From assembly GCF_002575655.3 (NCBI RefSeq), contig NC_053037.3, positions 326,085,294 to 326,149,293 of the forward strand: a stretch of DNA of 64,000 nt. The letters run 5' to 3'. A model generated the notes under the pieces. It was not told the DNA's origin, searched no databases, and worked only from the letters and a program-made list of their open reading frames with translations. The position numbers were made by a program, and so were the translations under genes. The stretch comes from Aegilops tauschii subsp. strangulata. Lineage: Eukaryota > Streptophyta > Magnoliopsida > Poales > Poaceae. Below are positions 58,856 through 64,000 of the stretch, piece by piece (positions within the stretch are counted from its first letter, which is position 1; each line of letters begins with the position of its first letter).

Positions 58856-59835
58856 GTGCTTGTGTGTGTTGTCCCACCTCTCGTGATGGTGAAGATGTAT
58901 CCGTCATCCAAGAAATTATATCTCTGGAACCTGTCATGATTAGTACAAAACAAGCAACAAAATTCGAGAATAATGTTCCTATGAACTACTAGGATGTGGT
59001 GGTAAAGCGCTCACAGTAAAGCAAATATCAATATCTTACAAATTCTTACCATGCAGCAGGTGGTGACAGGCAACCAGTGGTGTCAAATAACTCCAAAGAT
59101 TGAGTAAAGCGATTGCTAGGGGAATGTACGTATACACGGTGTAGAAATATGTGGAGCTTGGAAGGCTTAAATATATGGTATCAATAGATTAGCAATAATC
59201 AATTCAGAGATGCAATGTTGAATAAACGTTCAACGACGGTACTGTGCTTGTCCTAGGCTAGACTGTGCTAGAGACGCGAGTCTAGAACACTAACAAAACC
59301 ATGGTGTTGCACATAAACAAGGGAGGAGCACACTCTAAATCTCCTTTTTCTCCCTTTTCAACTTTTTTTTCACATTTTTTCTCTCAATTTTTACTTTTTT
59401 CTCTAACTTTTTTTTACTTTTTTCTCTGTCCTTTTCTTCTTTCTCATTCCAAAACAAACTAGATAAGATGCATATTAGATCAAGCGAAGATGCGAATTAC
59501 CTCAAGTATGATTATGACAATGAACAATGGGGAGCACGTGGTGGAAGCGGATGGATGGCGGTGGTCGACACTGGAAGGGATGATGATGCAGGGTGATGTG
59601 AATAATGTGAACAGAACTCAGAACTCTAAAGGAACTAGAAACAAAGACCAGCAACTCGACACGACGATGCAACCGATAATTCAACTATGCAAACAATGAA
59701 AAGAAAATTGCAAAGGCTCATACTGGCTTGGATAAAGGATGAACAGATCTAACATTTTATGGTTTTTTCTTGGACAATAGGTAACAAAATAAATCTCATC
59801 TAGGGATAACCGGATATTCTCACCGATCACTCTGG
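58856..59835 (-). other. Leader of gag-only Gypsy
   Basis: Untranslated-looking sequence between primer site and gag fragment. A 120-bp T-rich block (purine-rich on the element's strand) lies at 59335-59455. No gene seen. Confidence 0.6.
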
Positions 59836-59847
59836 AAACTGATACCA
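59836..59847 (-). other. Primer-binding site of gag-only Gypsy
   Basis: The minus strand reads TGGTATCAGTTT two bases inside the 5' LTR, resembling the initiator tRNA-Met site in its first nine bases. Confidence 0.65.
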
Positions 59848-59849
59848 CT

Positions 59850-60872
59850 CGATAGAGGTGAGGGGCCCGATCTTTCGGTGAGACGATAGCTATCGATTTG
59901 GTGGAGTCGACTTTGATGATCCGACTACAAACATGCACGACGTTGCACCTTAGCAACCACTAAACCATTCACCTTAAGGTTACTGACGATGCTGGAAGCA
60001 CGATCAGCCTGACCACGAAGGTCTATTCCTGCATGCAATCGAAGAACAAGCAAGAATATGATAAAAGCAATCAGAATATTGTGAATATAGATGAAGTATT
60101 GATAAAGGTGGGAATCCGAAAGTGGTCTTGGTCTGGTCGTTGGACACAAACGAAGTACACGAAGTTGCAATTGCTAACTTTTAACTAAACAAATCCCCAG
60201 AAAAAAGCTACTAGATGAATCTACTTATATAGGAGCAAGGGGTGGCGGCTAAGGAAGTGGGAGGACGTCCCAAGGCAGCCTAAAACTAACCCTCGGTCAT
60301 ACAAGGCCCATGGGCCCAAGTGGAGGTGAGGCAACACCTTTGGACTTGTAGTTTGACTCGGATTCTGCTGCAGCGTCAGATTGTTTCATCAATATCTCAA
60401 CACTTCGGACGAATTTGAAGGTGAATCCAATTGGATTGGAAAGAGCACGAAATCTACTTTCCAACAAAAAAAGAATGACCCAATTCGGAGTCTAGATGAA
60501 AGAGTTCTTGGTGTTTTGAGTCAGGTATGTTTGTGCAGTCCGAATCTGAGTCCAGAACGTGAGAGAATTGGACTCTATCCTCTCTTGGCCCAAAAGTGAC
60601 GTGAGAGGACTTTTTGAACAGCACCTAAACTTATCTTTTTTCCTTATCTTCATATGTGGATTGCACAAATGTCCAATACACCTGCAATTAGACATGGCAC
60701 AAAAGTTTGTGAAGTATTTTTTCCTTTGATAACATAAATAAATTATTGCATAGTTTGCATTAGAAATCACGTGTCACTCTATCCTCTCTTGGCCCAAAAT
60801 ATTTTTTTCTTGGTACGAATATGCATATATAAAACATTTTTGGTCGTATCGATGGTAGCAATGTCCTCATCA
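59850..60872 (-). repeat. 5' LTR of gag-only Gypsy
   Basis: 1023 bp, homologous to 43595-44507. Its terminal CA has become CG next to the primer site. It ends CTCATCA on the + strand before the TSD CCATC (60873-60877). Confidence 0.88.
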
Positions 60873-60963
60873 CCATCCACACTTTGCCACACTTGTGTCC
60901 CACAAGTGCGGCATGCCACAATATTTCTAGTGGCCAAATTTGTTGGCACACTTGTGGCAAAAG
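60873..60963. other. Short remnant between Gypsy and Copia, hairpin-rich
   Basis: The remnant contains CACTTGTGtccCACAAGTG (60890-60908), a perfect 8-bp stem, and a second related arm, cacacttgtggcaaaag, at the right end. With gtttggttgc left of the other TSD (43581-43590) it may be the two halves of a MITE into which the Gypsy was inserted and which the Copia then cut. Confidence 0.4.
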
Positions 60964-62716
60964 TGAAGGAAATATGCCTTAGAGGCAATAATAAAGTTGT
61001 TATTTATATTTCCTTATATCATGATAAATGTTTATTATTCATGCTAGAATTGTATTAACCGGAAACTTGATACATGTGTGGATACATAGATAAAACACAG
61101 TGTCCCTAGTAAGCCTCTACTAGACTAGCTCGTTAATCAAAGATGGTTAAGTTTCCTAACCATAGACATGTGTTGTCATTTGATGAACGGGATCACATCA
61201 TTAGGAGAATGATGTGATGGACAAGACCCATCCGTTAGCTTAGCATAATGATTGTTAAGTTTTATTGCTATTGTTTTCTTCATGACTTATGCATATTCCT
61301 TTTGACTATGAGATTATGTAACTTCCGGATGCCGGAGGAATACCTTGTGTGCTATCAAACGTCACAACGTAAGTGGGTGATTATGAAGATGCTCTACAGG
61401 TATCTCCAAAGGTGTTTGTTGGGTTGGCATAGATCGAGATTAGGATTTGTCACTCCGAGTATTGGAGAGGTATCTCTGGGCCCTCTCGGTAATGCACATA
61501 ATGATAAGCCTTGCAAGCAATGTGACTAATGAGTTAGTTACGGGATGATGCATTACAGAACGAGTAAAGACAATTGCCGGTAACGAGATTGAACTAGGTA
61601 TGAAGATACCGATGATCGAATCTCGGGCAAGTAACATACCGATGACAAAGAGAATTACGTATGTTGTCATTACGGTACGACTGATAAAGATCTTCGTAGA
61701 ATATGTAGGAACCAATATGAGCATCCAGGTTCCGCTGTTGGTTATTGACCGGAGAGGTGTCTCTGTCATGTCCACATAGTTCTCGAACTCGTAGGGTCCG
61801 CACGCTTAACGTTCGATGACGATTTTATATTATGTGAGTTATGTGATTTGGTGACCGAATGTTGTTCGGAGTCCTGGATGAGATCACGGACATGAGGAGT
61901 CTCGAAATGGTCGAGAGGTAAAGATTCATATATAGGACAATAGTATTAGGACACCGAAAGTGTTACATGGGTGCCGGGTACGTATCAGGTCACCGGAAGG
62001 GGTTCCGGGCTACCCCCGGGAAACTATATGGGCCTATTGGGCCAAGAGGGGAAACACACCAGCCACAAAGGGGCTGGTGTGCCCCCCCCCATATGGGCTG
62101 GCCAAATTGGAGTAGAAAAAGGGGAAGGAGGAAAGGAAAAAGGGAATAGGATTCCCCCTTCCCCCTCTTCCCTTCCTACTCCGAATAAGAATAGGAAAGG
62201 GGGGGGCGAATTGGGAGGTGCCCAAGTAGGATTCCTCCTACTTGGGGTGCCCCCTTGGCTGCCTCTCCTCCCCTCCAACCTATATATATATATGAGGGGG
62301 CACCGCTAGAACACACAACAAACATTGTTAGCCGTGTGCGGCGCCCCCCTTTACAGTTTACGCCTCGGTCATATTCACGTAGTGCTTAGGCGAAGCCCTG
62401 GGCGGATCACTTCACCATCACCGTCACCATGCCATCGCGCTGAGAGAACTCTCCCTTGACACTTTGCTGGATCAAGAGTTTGAGGGACGTCATCGAGTTG
62501 AGCGTGTGCAGAACTCGGAGGTGCCGTATGTTCGGTGCTTGACCGGTCGGAACGAGAAGAAGTTCGACTACATCAACCGCATTGTGAAATGCTTCCGCTT
62601 TCGGTCTAGGAGGGTACGTGAACACACTCTCCCCCTCTCGTTGCTATGCATCTCCTAGATAGATCTTGCGTGATCGTAGGAATTTTTTTTGAAATTGCAT
62701 CCTACATTCCCCAACA
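60964..62716 (+). repeat. 5' LTR of BARE/WIS/Angela-type Copia
   Basis: It starts TGAAGGAAATATGCC and ends CATTCCCCAACA, 1753 bp. The start, length and internal phrases such as gggatcacatcattaggaga are those of the BARE-1/WIS/Angela group, the most abundant Copia of Triticeae. It is followed by a degenerate tRNA-Met primer site. The element continues past the window. Confidence 0.92.
62280..62293 (+). promoter_or_regulatory. TATA box of the BARE/Angela-type LTR
   Basis: CTATATATATATATG after a GC-rich stretch and about 435 bases before the LTR end, where the LTR promoter of this group lies. Confidence 0.6.
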
Positions 62717-64000
62717 GTGGCATCCGAGCCAGGTCTATGCGTAGATGATATGCACGAGTAGAACACAAAGAGTTGTGGGCGGTGATCGTCATACTGCTTA
62801 CCACCAATGTCTTATTTTGATTCGGCGGTATTGTTGGATGAAGCGGCCCGGACCAACCTTACATGACCACGTTCATGAGACCGGTTCCACCGACAGACAT
62901 GCAACTAGTTTTGCATAAAGGTGGCTGACGGGTGTCTGTTTCTCCAACTTTAGTTGAACCGAATTTGACTGCGGATGGTCCTTGTTGAAGGTTAAAACAA
63001 CAAACTTGATAAGTCACCATTGTGGTTTTGATGCGTAGGTAAGAACTGTTCTTACTAGAAGCCCGTAGCAGCCATGTAAAACTTGCAACAACAAAGTAGA
63101 GGACGTATAAGTTGTTTTTGCAGGGCATGTTGTGATGTGATATGGTCAAGACATGATGTGATATACGTTATTGTATGAGATGATCATGTTTTGTAAAAGT
63201 TATCGGCAACTGGCAGGAGCCTTATGGTTGTCGCTTTATTGTATGAAATGCAAACACCATGTAATTGCTTTACTTTATCACTATGCATTAGCGATAGTTG
63301 TAGAAGAAATAGTTGGCGAGACGACCACGACGCTATGATGGAGATCAAGGTGTCAAGCCGGTGATGATGGAGATCATGACGGTGCTTTGGAGATGGAGAT
63401 CAAAGGCACAAGATGATGATGGCCATATCATGTCACATATTTTTGATTGCATGTGATGTTTATCTTTTATGCATCTTATTTTGCTTAGTACGGCGGTAGC
63501 ATTATAAGATGATCCCTTACTAAAATTTCAAGGTATATGTGTTCTCCCTGAGTATGCACCATTGCGACAGTTCGTCGTGCCGAGACACCACGTGATGATC
63601 AGGTGTGATAAGCTCTACGTTCACATACAACGGGTGCAAGACAGTTTTGCACATGCGGTATACTTGGGTTAAACTTGACGAGCCTAGCATGTACAGACAT
63701 GGCCTCGGAACACTTGAGACCAAAAGGTCGAACGTGAATCATATAGTAGATATGATCAACATAGAGATGTTCACCATTGAAGACTACTCCATCTCACGTG
63801 ATGATCGGACATGGTTTAGTTGATATGGATCACGTGATCATTTAGATGACTTGAGGGATGTCTATCTAAGTGGGAGTTCTTAAGTAATATGATTAATTGA
63901 ACTTAATTTATCATGAACTTAATTTATCCTGATAGTATTTGCATATCTATGTTATAGATCAATAGCTCGCGTATAGCTCCCCTATTTTATTTTTGATATG
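62717..64000 (+). mobile_element. Leader of BARE/WIS/Angela-type Copia (partial)
   Basis: It begins with TGGCATCCGAGCC (62718-62730), a mutated form of TGGTATCAGAGCC. The rest is the untranslated leader that precedes gag in this group. No coding frame is expected or seen, and gag would begin beyond the window. Confidence 0.85.

Larger units (their letters stand above)
43595..60872 (-). mobile_element. Short Gypsy retrotransposon with gag only, split by CACTA
   Basis: LTRs at 59850-60872 (5') and 43595-44507 (3') on the minus strand, with the TSD CCATC at 43590-43594 and 60873-60877. A primer site abuts the 5' LTR and a polypurine tract abuts the 3' LTR. After removing the CACTA at 44792-57830 only about 2.3 kb of internal sequence remains. 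It holds a gag-like frame and no protease, RT or integrase. It is thus a non-autonomous or internally deleted Gypsy that would need enzymes from elsewhere. The LTRs differ by indels and many substitutions, so it is older than the nest at 1-37189. Confidence 0.87.

Noticed and set aside
61967..62309. Gly-rich frames near 62000-62300
   Set aside because: They lie inside the BARE/Angela-type LTR and are G/C-run artefacts.

Overview
The window looks like a stretch of Triticeae (wheat, Aegilops or barley type) nuclear genome. It is dominated by nested transposable elements typical of that group: a BARE/WIS/Angela-type Copia LTR, a SIRE/Maximus-like Copia, Tat-like Gypsy elements that carry an antisense gene, CACTA transposons and Stowaway MITEs. 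Only one ordinary plant gene is visible, an apparently intact four-exon cytochrome P450 of the CYP72A type at 39995-42711 (+). There is no sign of bacterial operons, CRISPR arrays, tRNA or rRNA.

Positions 1-37189 form one nest, read from target-site duplications (TSDs) and split reading frames. A LINE relic on the minus strand (37193-38540) ends flush against a CACTA terminus (36523-37189). A Gypsy element on the minus strand sits in that CACTA; its 5' LTR is 35976-36522, its body runs left to 30794 and resumes at 2567-1, and its far end is outside the window. A second Gypsy of the same family (2568-30788, + strand, TSD CTGCT) is inserted in the integrase region of the first. A Copia (7207-21821, + strand, TSD GTACT) is inserted between the reverse transcriptase and RNase H of the second. 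The second Gypsy also carries a multi-exon gene on the opposite strand (29687 to 25928). The last exon of the equivalent gene in the outer Gypsy lies at 3-335.

Positions 37190-43590 hold the LINE relic, an unexplained stretch, the P450 gene with a Stowaway MITE in intron 1, and a second Stowaway MITE downstream.

Positions 43590-60877 are a second nest. A short Gypsy with only a gag-like frame (43595-60872, minus strand, TSD CCATC) was split by a 13-kb CACTA element (44792-57830, TSD AAA). In the CACTA I see no transposase. It holds instead a 3'-5' exonuclease-like gene, two alanine-rich open frames, a B3-domain fragment and a satellite-like array of about 505-bp units with a 1515-bp higher-order repeat. 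This cargo is the most unusual part of the window.

Positions 60964-64000 are the 5' LTR and leader of a BARE/WIS/Angela-type Copia that continues beyond the window. Most retroelement genes carry stops or frameshifts. Where two copies can be compared, most stops are C-to-T changes of Gln codons, as expected in methylated, silenced DNA.
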